A DNA stretch of 64,000 bases, from contig JAKSZP010000211.1 in assembly GCA_022478985.1 (NCBI GenBank), positions 1-64,000 on the forward strand, given 5' to 3'. Under the pieces are notes generated by a model. That model saw only the letters and a program-made list of their open reading frames with translations, ran no database searches and was not told the DNA's origin. A program made the translations under genes and the position numbers. This DNA comes from Massospora cicadina. Taxonomy: Eukaryota; Entomophthoromycota; Entomophthoromycetes; Entomophthorales; Entomophthoraceae. This document shows, in pieces, positions 36,080-47,599 of this stretch; position 1 is the first letter of the stretch; each line of letters starts with the position of its first letter.

Positions 36080-37447
36080 TGTCATGGAAACGGCAGAAGA
36101 AGTTTAGACTGGCCTGCCAGTCAGGATGCGTGAGCATCCAGAAAGCAAGCCAGAATGCCAGAGGCATTGCGACCATATGACTTGATATAGAGCTGGGAAA
36201 TAGGATACCACAAAATGGTGGCGGAATGTCAGGGTTAGGAGTATCCCAACAGCAAACCACACTGAATGGACTTTGGACCCAGGGGTTCTAGTAACAGGGG
36301 GAAACTACTGTGATAGTTTCTGCAAGATTCTTGGTTGTTAAAACCATTTCGTTGGGGGTGGTAGAGAGGCGAATTTTCTCTTGTAGTTGGCAGACATAGG
36401 GCCATAAGGTCCCTGTATATTGATGCTGGAAGGCCATGAGAACAGGGTTGTAGAGCCAAAAACTTTGGACTTGTTGAGCCCAATTGGCAATGGAGGGAAC
36501 CATGGTAACCAAGAGAATTGGTAAGGCCCACCCAGAGTGTGGAGTGGTGGACCACCAGGGAAATGCCATATGGGATGTGGTCAAAAAGGAAGGAGATAAA
36601 AATTTGGGGTTTTAATAAAATTTTATTTGGGAAATAAAGTAAGAAAATTGACCAACAATATTCTCAGTGCTCTGCAACTGATTAAATAATGGTTGATTGG
36701 GTAATGATATGACTTGGTTGGGATCCACAAATTTGGCCTAACCGGTGAATTGGTTGGTAGTTGGGGTTTATTCTTTGGGAACTGACATCGCAAAATTTGG
36801 TGGCAGGCCGAGTCTCTGTCAGTTTGACCTCAAATGTCTGGACCAGGGGTCAATTACGTTTCTAATGGTTAGCATGATGGCGTTTGGCCCAATGAGCGAT
36901 GGGAATCCCCCAAGGCCATCCCATATAGGGATGGGACCATTTGGTTGGGAACAGGTTTGGGATGGCCAACCTGCCCGCGCTCAGTTGTTTAACCATTTGT
37001 TTGGTCAATAGTAGCCCATCAGGTGCAACGCCCAAATTACTATCAGAGGGCTTCAAACTCTTGTCGATGGCGCCTGATATTTGTTCTACTGATTTAGGGG
37101 TCAAATTGGAACCATCAGGTGATCCAGCCAATATCTCATTCTTCATACTTTTACAGCCATTCAAATTTTGGCCATCAGCCCGATTGTCACCTGAATTAGA
37201 TCTGACTGATTTCAGTTCAATAATCTCAGCACAGATTTCACTAATTCCCCGCAACAGTTCTGCCAAGGTGAGTGAGGGAATTGGGGGTGGGATCTGAAGC
37301 AGATGGGCTGTCACCCATCACTCATCAACTATGTGGGCGAGATCACCCTGGGTGATGAGGGGTATCACCATCCTCTTCGGTGTTTTTTTATTCAGGAATG
37401 GAAAGATAGCTCAATTGAGAGCCAAAGGACACTCCCTGAGACTTACA
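36080..37447 (-). repeat. Element E 3' LTR
   Basis: On the plus strand it runs TGTCATGG to GACTTACA, 1368 bp. Differences from the 5' LTR are mostly transitions, many at CpG. The predicted start sequence is at 36646-36656. Confidence 0.95.
36862..37314 (-). CDS. U3 ORF in element E 3' LTR (150 codons)
   Basis: This sense-strand ORF lies inside U3, so it falls at the 3' end of the element transcript, after pol. Conserved stretches are LTLAELLRGISEICAEIIEL, SLKPSDSNLGVAPDG and the end GIPIAHWAKRHHAN. Element F gives EICTEIIKLK, SLKPSLQNFGIG and GFPVAHWARCHHAN in the same order. One extra C near 37275 shifts the N-terminus relative to the 5' LTR copy. I recognise no domain. It has no clear signal or membrane segment. 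Confidence 0.5.
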   Translation of the reverse strand: MTAHLLQIPPPIPSLTLAELLRGISEICAEIIELKSVRSNSGDNRADGQNLNGCKSMKNEILAGSPDGSNLTPKSVEQISGAIDKSLKPSDSNLGVAPDGLLLTKQMVKQLSAGRLAIPNLFPTKWSHPYMGWPWGIPIAHWAKRHHANH

Positions 37448-37465
37448 TTACCCTTTCCTTTTTCC
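37448..37465 (-). other. Element E polypurine tract
   Basis: On the minus strand GGAAAAAGGAAAGGGTAA directly precedes the 3' LTR. Confidence 0.75.
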
Positions 37466-39100
37466 AAAGGGATGGCCCCCCCACCAGGAAACTGCACCAG
37501 AGCCACGTTCTTATGCACTTTGGGTAACTTGATAGCCATAATCATCGCGGCCTTCTGAAGTGGGCGAGGAGCCTCAGGGTGGGATGTGTGGAAAGTGTCA
37601 ACCAGGTCCATACAATTTGTTCAATCGCGCGCCTTGACTCAACTGTTTTCATAAGCTGGATATCCTTTCCAGGCCACAAGATATTGGACTGATCGTCGCA
37701 ACTTCTGAGATGCCAGGATGGCCTCCACTTCAGCTTCCTCCTCATTATTGATGATGATTGGTTCTGGGTCCATGGGAATTACACCCTTAAAGGGTGACAG
37801 CTGGGATACATGGAAAACTGGGTGTTGCTTCCAATGCGCGGGAAGCTTCAACTGGAACGCCCCATTGACCCAATACCTCCTCTACTAAGTGGGGACCTGA
37901 ACGCTTGCTGGCAAATTTGTGGGAAGGGGTTTGGATTTGCAAATGGCGAGTATCAAGCATGATGTAAAAACCCACCATAAAGTCATGACTCAGAAGGCGC
38001 TTGCAATCCGCGAATCGCTTATAGTTGTTGATGGCTTTAGTGAGGTGTTCCTGCACTAAAGCTTGGGTTGATCAAATATGGGCAGCATGATCTGTGGCAG
38101 CTTGCACTTCTGGTCACAAGCATGCTCTGACTGGGAACGATGGGTTATAACCCAATGTTGCTTCATATGGTGAAAAACCTGTGGAAGCATGAGTCTCATT
38201 ATTGTATGCAAATTGGGCAAGAGGCAGGTCATTGGCCCAGGTATCCTGCGCTGCTACAGCATAACAACGCAGTTACTGTTTGAGAACTTGGTTAACCTGC
38301 TCGGTCTGGCCATTGGACTGGGGGTGATATGCTGTGGATTGACAGGGGGTTATCTTAAGGATTGACAAAGTTCACTCCAAAACTGGGTGGTAAACTGAGT
38401 ACCCCTGTCACTAACGATTTCCTGGAGAAGACCAAACATCAAAAACACATGTCAAATGAATAGATGTGCTGAATCTTCCAATGTTACAGAAGTACAAGGA
38501 ATAAATAAGGAAAATTTGGTAAAGCGATCTACCACTACCATTACCGCTGTGAAACCATTAGAGCAGGGGAGGTCAACAATGAAATCTATGGACACTGAGG
38601 TCCATGGACCTTCCGCCTGTTGTAAAGGGCGCAGAAGACTATTTTTTCTGGAACGGTCTGACTTGGCCCTAGCACAAGTAACACAATCGGCGATCCAAGC
38701 CAGAACCTCTTTGGTCAGTCCTGCCCAATTAAAGGTTCTCTTGATCAGGTCGATGCATTTCTTGTTACCAGGGTGTCTGACCGCGGGGGGATCATGGTGT
38801 GCGTGGAATACGTTCAGGTGGAAGGAGGGGGGAACCCAAACACAAGAACAAAAGTAAATGAGACCTTCTTCTAAAGAATATAGGGAGTGTTTGGGACTCA
38901 AGTGAGTCAAGTATTCAATCAACTCCACGCCCTCAGGGCAGGCCATTTGACCAGCTAACACCTGGGACAATAATGGATCATTGGGCAACAACGCGGCAGA
39001 GGAAACAATGGAGGGAGTGATCAACAGAATTTGAGTGGCAGGAATCATGGTAACGAGATCCTCTTCCTCAGGTTCCAAAGGGCAGTGAGCAGGACTACGG
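37466..39100 (-). pseudogene. Element E integrase and chromodomain, broken
   Basis: The piece at 39078-38452 holds the zinc-binding end (HHDPPAVRHPGNKKCIDLI, then CVTCARAKSDRS) and core VSIDFIVDLPCSNGFTAVMV with a catalytic Asp. The middle of the core is frameshifted at 38060-38450. The C-terminal part HPVFHVSQLSPFKG (about 37830) precedes the chromodomain EVEAILASQKLRRSVQYLVA and WKGYPAYENS (about 37730-37640). This places E with the chromoviruses. Confidence 0.9.
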
Positions 39101-40330
39101 CTTAGGAAATTGGGAAGGACATCTAGCGCACTTTGATGAATTCATATTTGAAGTTAAAACTGCACAGGTCCCAATAGGTTTGGGCTCGCTGGTGTGCCAT
39201 TTTTGGGGCTTGCAAAAATACAAGAGAGCTTGGTGATCTGTGCGAACTGTTAACTCATGACGAGCACCCTGCAACAGGTACCGCCAATGAGTTAATTCCC
39301 ATGCAACAGCAGCCAGTTCCTTGTCATAAATGGCCCAGGACTGCTTTGTAGTGGTGAATTTTCAGGAGAAATAAGCGACCAGATGTTCGAGACCATTGTG
39401 GTGCTGAAGCAGCACCGCGCCCACAGCTACTGACAAAGCATTGCATGTGAAAATATACGGTTTGGTGGGATTGGTGTGTTTCAAAATGGGAGGAGACATG
39501 AAAACTTCCTTAATTGATTCGAATGCCTGCTGGCATTTGGGGGTCCAACAAAACGGTACGTTTTTCCCTGTGAGGGGATGGAGTGGGGCGGCCAACTGGG
39601 AAAGTGCGGGGGAAAATTTCTTTAAGAAAATGATAGTACCCAAGAAACTTCGAAGCTGCTTCTGTGTAGTTGGGGTTGGCCATTCTCAGATTGCATCTAA
39701 TTTGTTGAAGGGATGGCGAAACCTTCTTTGAGTACCAAATTTCCGAGAAATGTAACCTCTTCCTTGTAAAACTTGCACTTAGAAGCTTTGAGGAACAAGC
39801 CTGCTTTATGCAAAGCAACCACCACTGCTTCTAAGTCGATAGCATGTTGTTCAGGAGTTGGGGAATGGACTAGGATATCATTGATATAAGCAATAGCGCA
39901 GGAGAACTGGAGATCCCCTAACGCATTGTCAATCATTCATTGAAATGTAGCGGGGGCATTTTTCAGCCCAAAGGGCATTACGCGAAATTGAAAAATGCCT
40001 CGCCTCATTTGGATTGCAGTCAGCCATTCTTGTCCTTCCATCACTTTATCTGATTGAAAGCATTCACCAGGTCAAGTTTTGAGAACACCCAGGATTTGGC
40101 AATTGCCAGACTGATTGTCTGCTCCAGGGGCAATGGGTAGGGGTCTGTAACTGTTATTTTGTTCAGGTAACCATAATCCACACAAGGGTGGAGCGATCCA
40201 TCCAATTTTCTTGCAAAGACAATAGGGGAAGCAACGGGTGAAGTTTCTTTAAACAACTAGCCTTTTTTTAACATATCATCCAACCAGGTATTGAGTGCAA
40301 CCTCTTCCTCCACCGTATGGGGATACAACG
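39101..40330 (-). pseudogene. Element E reverse transcriptase and RNase H, broken
   Basis: RT motifs on the minus strand are ETSPVASPIVFARKLDGSLH (40250), SKLDLVNAFNQIK (about 40080) and CAIAYINDILVHS (about 39890). The usual YXDD is YIND, with the first Asp changed to Asn by a G-to-A change. The region WTPKCQQAFESIKEVFMSPP (about 39550) and YIFTCNALSVAVGAVLLQ begin RNase H, with the first Asp (usually TDAS) changed to Asn. It is inactive as it stands. Confidence 0.9.
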
Positions 40331-40900
40331 GGCAATTGATGTTCACCAACTATACGGTTATCCAAAATCTACAATCATACCTAGTATGTTTCAGCAAACA
40401 TCCACCTTTTCCAGGTTGAAAATTCTGCGATATGGCATTAAGTTTTTGGGAAACTTGGCCGGAATGCCTGCAGAAGTAACTAGGGTGGTGATAGAGCTGG
40501 TCCTTGGATTTTCTTGAGGGTGTTGATCAGAGGGAACTCTCCCTCCAAATTGTCATTGGCAAACGACAATGTATTAGATTCTAAATGAATCCTCACATGT
40601 TGTTGGCGCCACCATCCCACACTCAAGATCACCGGGAACACCAGGTTCAGCATGGCCAAAAAACGATCACAGAAGTTTTATTGGTGAATTGAGAAGTATA
40701 TTGGGTGGCGAACAATATATGAAGACTGATAAGCGGAGGAGGCCACCATTACTGAGGAGCCCACATCCATATCCAGTTTCAGTTGTTGTGCCAACTCAAC
40801 ATTCATGAAGTTCCCCGCTGCACTGGTATCCACCAGAGCTTTGAAGGAGACATGATGGGAACTGATACTATACTCATGGGTACAAGGAAATAAGCGGAAT
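40331..40900 (-). pseudogene. Element E protease
   Basis: The minus strand encodes VSFKALVDTSAAGNFMNVEL at about 40855-40795. The active-site triplet is DTS instead of DTG, a G-to-A change compared with LVDTGAAGNFM in element F. The following sequence to the RT start is the linker. Confidence 0.8.
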
Positions 40901-41890
40901 TCTGCTTATTTGGAGATACAAATGACTCATAGACGACTGAAGAAACAATAGGTGGGTTGGGATCAGGGTCAGGGTTCTTAGATGGGGCGAAAATTGGAAG
41001 GATTAGGGCTGGACAAATCGTTTCCTTTGTCTGGGCTTGAACAGAATCGTTAAAAGTTAACTCTGGGAATGCTAACTCAGACTCGGGGGTTCTAGCAGGG
41101 TTGGAACCCATGTCCGCTACTATTTTAGTGTTGGGAGAATCTTCTACATCTTCATTAGGAAATCCTATCATAAAATTCCCTTTCTGATATGAGGAAATGT
41201 GGCGAGGCAAAGCTTTGATAGTAGTTGTGGTGATGCCTATTTGATCTATTGACCCTTGGGTGGTAGACCAAACCACATGGTGAGCGGAGTCTGAATCCAA
41301 ACTCGCTCTAAAAATCTGCCTGAAGCCTGTCAATAGATAGTCCCGATGCAGGAGCCAACTCACAAAAGGTAGAAATCTAAGAAGCCAAACTAGGGGCTTC
41401 GGCCATGGCAGAGAGCAGTTTAAATAAATGGTCCAATTGGGCCACAAGGGGGTTCAAGGCGGCTGATACAACAGCCATCAGGGAGGTAGGGTCTCCTTTT
41501 TGTGTGGAAGAATGCAAAAAACTTCTCACCCAGCAACGAGCCTCACCGTCCATGGCATCTAACAATGCGATACCTTGTTGGGCCTGAGATATTGCAGAAG
41601 CGTTATTGAGTGCAATTATTGTGCACATTTGTACTTTGGTAAGTGCGTCCAGAACCTGATTAGTGATCTCTTGGGAATGGATACTCGATATTTTCCCAGA
41701 CTGGAGTAAATAGGAGCAGATGCAATCTTCACATCTTTGGTGGCTTGAAGGAGTTTTCCTAAAATAGAGTGGATGCTTCTCCTGAAGTCAGAAAAAAACC
41801 AAATAAGCAACAAACAGCATACAACTGATTGCACATTCATCTGGTATAGAGTAACCACTGCGGCGCCAAATTTGAAAACCAAGGCGGAAT
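40901..41890 (-). pseudogene. Element E Gag region
   Basis: Pieces at 41882-41616 and 41628-41377 (ALNNASAISQAQQGIALLDA, MDGEARCWVRSFL) lie between primer site and protease. No CCHC knuckle was seen. Ty3-type capsids often have such Gln-rich and Leu-rich helices, but the assignment is mainly positional. It is about 330 codons if joined. Confidence 0.6.
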
Positions 41891-41905
41891 TGGCTGGAAG
41901 TAGTG

Positions 41906-41916
41906 ATTAGTTGATT
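41906..41916 (-). other. Element E primer-binding site, self-priming type
   Basis: On the minus strand AATCAACTAAT begins 1 nt after the LTR. It pairs along all 11 positions with the predicted transcript start GTTGGTTGATT, counting two G-U pairs. Confidence 0.6.
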
Positions 41917-42484
41917 ATGTAATGGAAATGGCAGAAGAAGTTTAGACTGGCCTGCCATTCAGAATGCATGAGCATCCAGAAAGCAAGCCAGAATGCCAGA
42001 GGCATTGCAACCGTATGACTTGATATAGAGCTGGGAAATAGGATACCACAAAATGGTGGCAGAATGTCAGGGTTAGGAGTATCCTGACGGCAAACCACAC
42101 TGAATGGACTTCAGACCCAGGGGTTCTAGTAACAGGGGGAAAACTACTGTGATAGTTTCTGCAAAAATTTTGATTGTTAAAACCATTTTGTCAGGGGTAG
42201 TAGAGAGGCAAATTTTCTCTTGTAGTTGGCAGACATAGGGCCATAAGATCCCTGTATATTGCTGCTGGAAGGTCATGAGAACAGGGTTGTAGAGCTAAAA
42301 GTTTCGGACTTGTTGAGCCCAATTGGAAATGGAGGGAACCATGGTAACCAAGAGAATTGGTAAGGCCCACCCAGAGTGCGGAGTGGCGGACCACCAGAGA
42401 AATGCCATATGGGATGTGGTCAAAAAGGAAGGAGATAAAAATTTGGGGTTTTAATAAAATTTTATTTGGAAAATAAAGTAAGAA

Positions 42485-42527
42485 AATCAACCAACAATCT
42501 TCTCAGTGCTTTGCAACTGAAAAAATA
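42485..42527 (-). promoter_or_regulatory. Element E TATA-like box and predicted transcript start
   Basis: On the minus strand TATTTTTT starts 32 nt before GTTGGTTGATT (42495-42485). The 3' LTR has TATTTAA at the same distance from GTTGGTCAATT. Confidence 0.5.
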
Positions 42528-42658
42528 GTGGTTAATTGGGTAATGATATGACTTGGTTGGGATCCACAAATTTGGCCTAACCAGTGAATTGGTTGGTAGT
42601 GGGGGGTTTATTCTTTGGGAACTGACATTGCAAAATTTGGTGGCAGGCCGAGTCTCTG

Positions 42659-43156
42659 TCAGTTTGACCTCAAATGTCTGGACCAGGGGTCAAATTTGTT
42701 TCTGACGGTTAGCACAATGGCGTTTGGCCTGATGAGCGATGGGAATCCCCCATGGCCATCCATATAGGGATGGGACCATTTGGTTGGGAACAGGTTCAGT
42801 ATGGCCAACCTGCCCATGCTCAGTTGTTTAACCATTTGTTCAGTTGATAGTAGCCCATCAGGTGCAACGCCCAAATTACTATCTGAGGGCTTCAAACTCT
42901 TGTCGATGGCGCCTGATATTTGTTCTACTGATTTAGGGGTCAAATTGGAACTGTCAGGTGATCCAGCCAATATCTCATTCTTCATACTTTTACAGCCATT
43001 CAAATTTTGTCCATTAGCCCAATTGTCGCCTAAATTAGATATGAACAATTTCAGTTTGATAATCTTGGCACAGATTTCACTAATTCCCCACAACAGTTCT
43101 GCTAAGGTGAGTGAGGGAATTGGGGTGGGATCTGAAGCAGATGGGCTGTCACCCAT
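42659..43156 (-). CDS. U3 ORF in element E 5' LTR (165 codons)
   Basis: It starts at an ATG at 43156 (MGDSPSASDPTPIPSLTLAE), preceded in frame by two TGA stops, so the start is fixed. It shares EICAKIIKLK, GSPDSSNLTPKSVEQISGAI and SLKPSDSNLGVAPDG with the 3' LTR copy. A frameshift near 42760 replaces the conserved HWAKRHHAN end by another C-terminus. Function is unknown. Conservation in F argues that it was once translated. Confidence 0.5.
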   Translation of the reverse strand: MGDSPSASDPTPIPSLTLAELLWGISEICAKIIKLKLFISNLGDNWANGQNLNGCKSMKNEILAGSPDSSNLTPKSVEQISGAIDKSLKPSDSNLGVAPDGLLSTEQMVKQLSMGRLAILNLFPTKWSHPYMDGHGGFPSLIRPNAIVLTVRNKFDPWSRHLRSN

Positions 43157-43290
43157 CGCTCATCAACTACATGGGTGAGATCACCCTGGGTGATGAGGGG
43201 TACTGCCATCCTCTTCGGTGTTATCTTATTTGGGAATGGAAAGATAGCTCAATCAAGAGCCAAAGGACACTCCCCAAGACTTACACATTG

Positions 43291-43859
43291 TCTCATGAAC
43301 AAAGGAATCAAAAATTACTTAACTTGACACAAATATTTGATAAAAGTTGGGAATGTTAAAAGGCTATTTATTAAAATGATTATTACCAATGAAAAGTTAA
43401 ATATAAGATTTTAAATATAGGATTTTTATGGTGTTGTATATCATTTTGCCTGAGCATTTTGTTACAGTGTTTTACAGGCCAATTTAAATTCATTATAAGC
43501 TACATAGTAACTTTTCATTGACTTGATTCATTTCAAGCCAACTTGAATATTTTTCCATTGCTTTCTGTATCTATTATATGCTATTTTATATTTATTCATT
43601 GTCACCTTTTTTCTGGTCACAAATTGGCTTTGATTTTAGAAAATATTTATTAAAGTTAATATGATAATTATTAATTAACTTGTTATAAAAGTGAAATTTA
43701 ATGAAATAAAATGAATTGGCTTTTATAATGAATGCAAAAAAATAAAAACATGATTTGGCCTAGAAACATCTGTATTTTTATTTTTTAAGTTCATAAATTT
43801 TGATATTAGTTGGTTTTTTGGTCATTTTATAATTTCACTAATTGTTTTTGACAAAGTGG
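43291..43859. other. AT-rich stretch, nothing recognised
   Basis: Right flank of element E. No coding pattern was found. It grades into the degenerate satellite. Confidence 0.5.
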
Positions 43860-44147
43860 TAATTATTGGTTTTTGGTTAATTTACTGGGTTTAATAGTTT
43901 AAAGTAAGTGGTTGATGGTTTAGTTATCTTGATAGATTCATAGGTTTTTTGATAAGCAGTTGTTAGTTTTCTTAAAATTTTATAAGTTTAACAATTAGTT
44001 TTGCCTAAAGGGTGAATAGTGGTTTTTGGTTGATTTAAAAGTTTCATTGGTTTTAGGTAAGTAGATGATTTAGTTAATTTAATAGTTTCAATTGGTTTGA
44101 GTAAGTAGTTGATAATTGATAGTCTTTGGTTAATTTGATAGTTCAAT
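43860..44147. repeat. Degenerate satellite, left part
   Basis: About six diverged units of roughly 46 bp with the themes TTTGGTTAATTTGATAG, TTCAATTGGTTT and GTAAGTAGTTGATG. Element C is inserted in this array, which resumes at 50133. Confidence 0.6.
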
Positions 44148-45030
44148 TGTCATAGAATTATGACATAATTGAAAGCACAGATTGTAAGGATAAAGCTGGT
44201 CGTCAAGAGGCCAATAAGGTTGAGTTGGCAGGCCTCCCTGACCTTAAAAATACCCTGGACCAATGCTAGGTACAAGCAAGATATGCCCAGGTTAGTTTAA
44301 TAATGTGCATGATGCTCAGTTGGCATTACAGCCAGAGCATTAAAACACACCAGCTATATTCTCAATCCTGATGGTTTGTTACAGTTGCTTGAGGAACAAA
44401 GTTTGAAATCTGTTCCAATTTTAATATCGCCAAATTTGGTCAAGTATAGTTACAATCTATTTCTTGACTTAAGTCAATTTCAAGTTACAGGACCCTAGCC
44501 AATGGTAGCGTGTGCCTATTAATTCACTTAGGCTTAGCCCACTTCTGCTGATTGACAACTAATCACCCATTGTTTAAGAATGTTTTCATGAGATCAACTT
44601 TCCTTATTTGTTGACTTTCTAAAAATAATTTTCATTAGTTTGCGTTTTTATATGGGTCCTACTAACCTGTGTGCAGACCTCCTTGAGGAGTCTCTAACAA
44701 CGCTGGACATTTTATTTTAATAAAAATAATTACTGTATCTGGTGCACTTCTGGGCTGTCCTGGTCACCTCCAGATTGAGGCACTCAAGCATTCTAGCATA
44801 GATTTCCACTTGGTTATGACTCTCATTTAGGGTCCAACCAAGTTTTAATATCTATTTGCTACTAACTAATATATACCGTGTTGTACACCCTTGCCCTAGG
44901 TCCCTTTAGCTCTGACACCCTCCACAGTGCTCTTTTTACAATATTACTTATGACTAGTTCCCTGGCGGTGTGGCTATGCATCCTGCACCACCCCTTGTGG
45001 AACATGAGAGTTACAGACAAACTCTTGACA
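44148..45030 (+). repeat. Element C 5' LTR
   Basis: TGTCATAG to CTCTTGACA, 883 bp. The predicted start is near 44606, where GTTGG has decayed to ATTTG. Confidence 0.93.
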
Positions 45031-45032
45031 TC

Positions 45033-45043
45033 AGTAAACTAAC
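45033..45043 (+). other. Element C primer-binding site, self-priming type
   Basis: AGTAAACTAAC lies 2 nt after the LTR. It pairs 10 of 11 (one G-U) with GTTGGTTGACT at 49700-49710 in the 3' LTR. Confidence 0.55.
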
Positions 45044-45331
45044 CACTTATTTTATGTTCACTAAATAATGTGTGTGGAACTTTTGCTAAGTGTGAATTGG
45101 GTGCGCCAGCCATTTGTCACGGCCACTATGGGGCTTACCACCATTTTCTCATTTGGCTGATGATTGTTGCATCTCAGCATTATTTTTGCTACCTCCAACT
45201 GATAAGTGCCCACCCTTCATGCTTGTATCTGGTAGATTTGGACGCTTTGTGATCTGATGTTAGGATTCCCCAACTTTCCCCAAAATTAAAAAAAAACATT
45301 TAAAATAATTTTTTCTTATCGCCTTGTTCAG

Positions 45332-46320
45332 ATGGTGCAGTTGGGATCATCAACGAAGGGCCTGGTGGAGATGACCTTGGATAACAATGCACAACCCTCC
45401 ACTGAATTGGGTATAGGTTATCCCCAAAACGCGTTTATAACGCTAATGTTTAATAAAAACGAGCCAAATATTATCTCTTGTGGCTCTAGTTTAAACCCAT
45501 TTCAGTATACTAGATTACCCCAGAGAACCCATGGTTGACCCCTACCATGATCCGCAAAACACAGGCGGTGGGAAAGGAGTTACTTTTGCAGTATAAAAAA
45601 TGTTATACAACTTCTGAAGATATGGTGTGATATGTGGCCTCAGTAGTAAGAGTGGCCAATTAACCCTCTCCATTATATGATGTGAAACATACCCTGGAGA
45701 CATGCTTATTCCTGATAAAGAGTTTTCTGGTGTGGTGTTGGCGTTCTCTTCTTTGAATAAAGAACATTCAGGATATTTTTTGCCTGCTACCCTTTCATCC
45801 CCTTCGTGGAAAATCAGCACAACTATTTTGGTGGATACAGGAGCCTCTGAGAATTTTATTGACTAAGACTTAGCTGACTACCTTGAGTTGAATTACTTGC
45901 CAAGTGGTATGGTTAGGGAAAGGGCTTCCCAAGGTATTCCTGCGTTGATGGTGCTGGGGTTGGTGGATTATAAAATTGGCAAATAAAAATTGATGGACCT
46001 CTTACAAGCAATATAAACCTTCTGTACCCCATTATTTTGGGAGCAGATTGGTGGCGAAGGTTTGACGTGAGCATTAACTTAAAAGACAATACCTTGTCCT
46101 TAACTTTGAAGAATGGTCATATATCAGCTGTCCCTTTGTATGGTGCTAACTCTCAGGGCGATCTGCCCCACTGGCCCAAGGTTCATACTTTCAGTCTTGC
46201 TCCGTTGCTGAAGCCCTCTATGGAGATACCCTTACCTTCCTGTTTAGAGGGGCTGGAATCTTCGTTTGATGTGGCTTCAGCAATGCACTATCAACTCATT
46301 CAGAGTTTGAAGTGAGTTCA
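45332..46320 (+). pseudogene. Element C Gag and protease, broken
   Basis: The Gag-like start MVQLGSSTKGLVEMTLDN lies at 45332. The protease LVDTGASENFID has an intact DTG near 45830, followed by YLELNYLPSGMV. The piece 46037-46315 (GADWWRRFDVSINLKDNTLS) is the end of protease and start of the RT linker. No CCHC knuckle was found. Confidence 0.75.
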
Positions 46321-46329
46321 ATCTCAACA

Positions 46330-47590
46330 TTGATTTGGTGCATATATCTTCTCCTATTTACTCTTTGACTGTACTGGAGGAATTAGCCTTAGATCTGTGG
46401 GTTAAGGAGTAGTTAGCTAAAGGCACAATATTTCAGCATACCTTCCTAGTATTCTCCCCACTTCTCTTTGTGGAGAAAACCGATAGTACCTTATGCCCAT
46501 GCATAGATTATGTAATCTCAAAAATTTCACAGTACCAGAATATCATCCCATTCCAGTGGACTCACAGATTGCTTGCTATGTGGAGAAGGCAAATTCTTCT
46601 CTAAAATTTATTGCTTAAAAGCGTTAAACCAGATCTGAATCAAGAAGGGCCAGGAGTGGCTAACTGCATTTAGTTCTATAAAAAATTTTCCAGTTTTGGA
46701 TTATGCCCTTTGGGCTTAAAAACGCCCAGCTATTTTTTCAACGCCATATAGATGCGGCTTTGTGGGACCTGCTAGGGTTATGCATAGTAGCCTACATGGA
46801 TGATATTCTTGTGTTTTCCCCTGATTATGAGTCCAATGCAGTACACCTTTGGCAGGTGGTGGAGAGATTGAGAGCTGCTGACCTTACGCTGAAAATCAGT
46901 AAGTGTATATAATTTAAGTCCCAGGTCACCTTTTTGGGAAACGTTGTGTTTGACCAATGCCACATGATAACTTTAGACAAGAATAAGTGATTCATAAGTG
47001 GCCCACCTTAACTTTGGTCAAGGAATTGAGGAGTTTTTGGGGATGTGTACGTTCATTAAGAAATTTACACCAAATCTTTCTGAGTTGGTGGCACCCTGCA
47101 TAAGGTGAGTAGAGCAAAAGTTCTCCAGTGGTCCCCCCATTTTTCAGGATGCCTTCCAAGCGGTAAAGTGCACCCAGTTGTCCACGTTCATCCTTTGTCA
47201 TGTAGATCCTATAAAGGATTTCATTATGGCAACTGATGACTTCAACTTCGCCATAACTGCGTCTTATTACAATTAGGTGTAGATGGAATAGAGCATCCAG
47301 TGTGGTGTTTTTCTCAAAAGTTGTCTCTGCCTGAGTTAAACTATGCAGTTTATAACAAAGAGTTGTTAGCAGTGGTTGAGGCACTTACCTATTGGCGTCA
47401 TCACTTGTATGTCTCATCCCAACCATTCAACGTTTGTACAGACCACCGTGCCTTGTTGTACTACTGAACACCTCATGTCTTGACTCCAAAGAAAACCCGC
47501 TGGTATGAGACCCTGGCCCAATTTTTGCTTTCTTATGAATTTACAAAGGGCAAAGAGAATGGTTTGGTGGATTCTTTGAGCTGAAACCTG
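46330..47590 (+). pseudogene. Element C reverse transcriptase and RNase H, broken
   Basis: SPLLFVEKTDSTLCPC (about 46470), MPFGLKNAQLFFQRHIDAAL and VAYMDDILVFSPDYES (46703-46830) keep the catalytic YMDD. RNase H sequence follows at 47200-47460 (VEHPVWCFSQKLSLPELNYA in shifted frames). Stops separate the segments. Confidence 0.9.
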
Positions 47591-47599
47591 GCACTAGCT

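Larger units (their letters stand above)
36080..43285 (-). mobile_element. Element E: Ty3/gypsy chromovirus with long ORF-bearing LTRs
   Basis: This is a 7206-bp element with two 1368-bp LTRs and the target duplication CATTG (36075-36079 and 43286-43290). Minus-strand order is gag, protease, RT, RNase H, integrase, chromodomain, purine tract. The primer site is of the self-priming type. Element F at the right edge is its nearest relative here. The RT active site is YIND and several frames are broken, so it is inactive. Confidence 0.95.
41918..43285 (-). repeat. Element E 5' LTR
   Basis: 1368 bp, pairing with 36080-37447. It contains U3 with an intact 165-codon ORF, a predicted start near 42495 and an AATAAA signal at about 42470 on the minus strand. 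Confidence 0.95.

Noticed and set aside
37303..37527. Antisense ORF in the E LTR with TLGDEGY shared with an antisense ORF in F (61684-61914)
   Set aside because: The shared residues come from the conserved nucleotide block TACCCCTCATCACCCAG. The frame is antisense to the element and not otherwise conserved.
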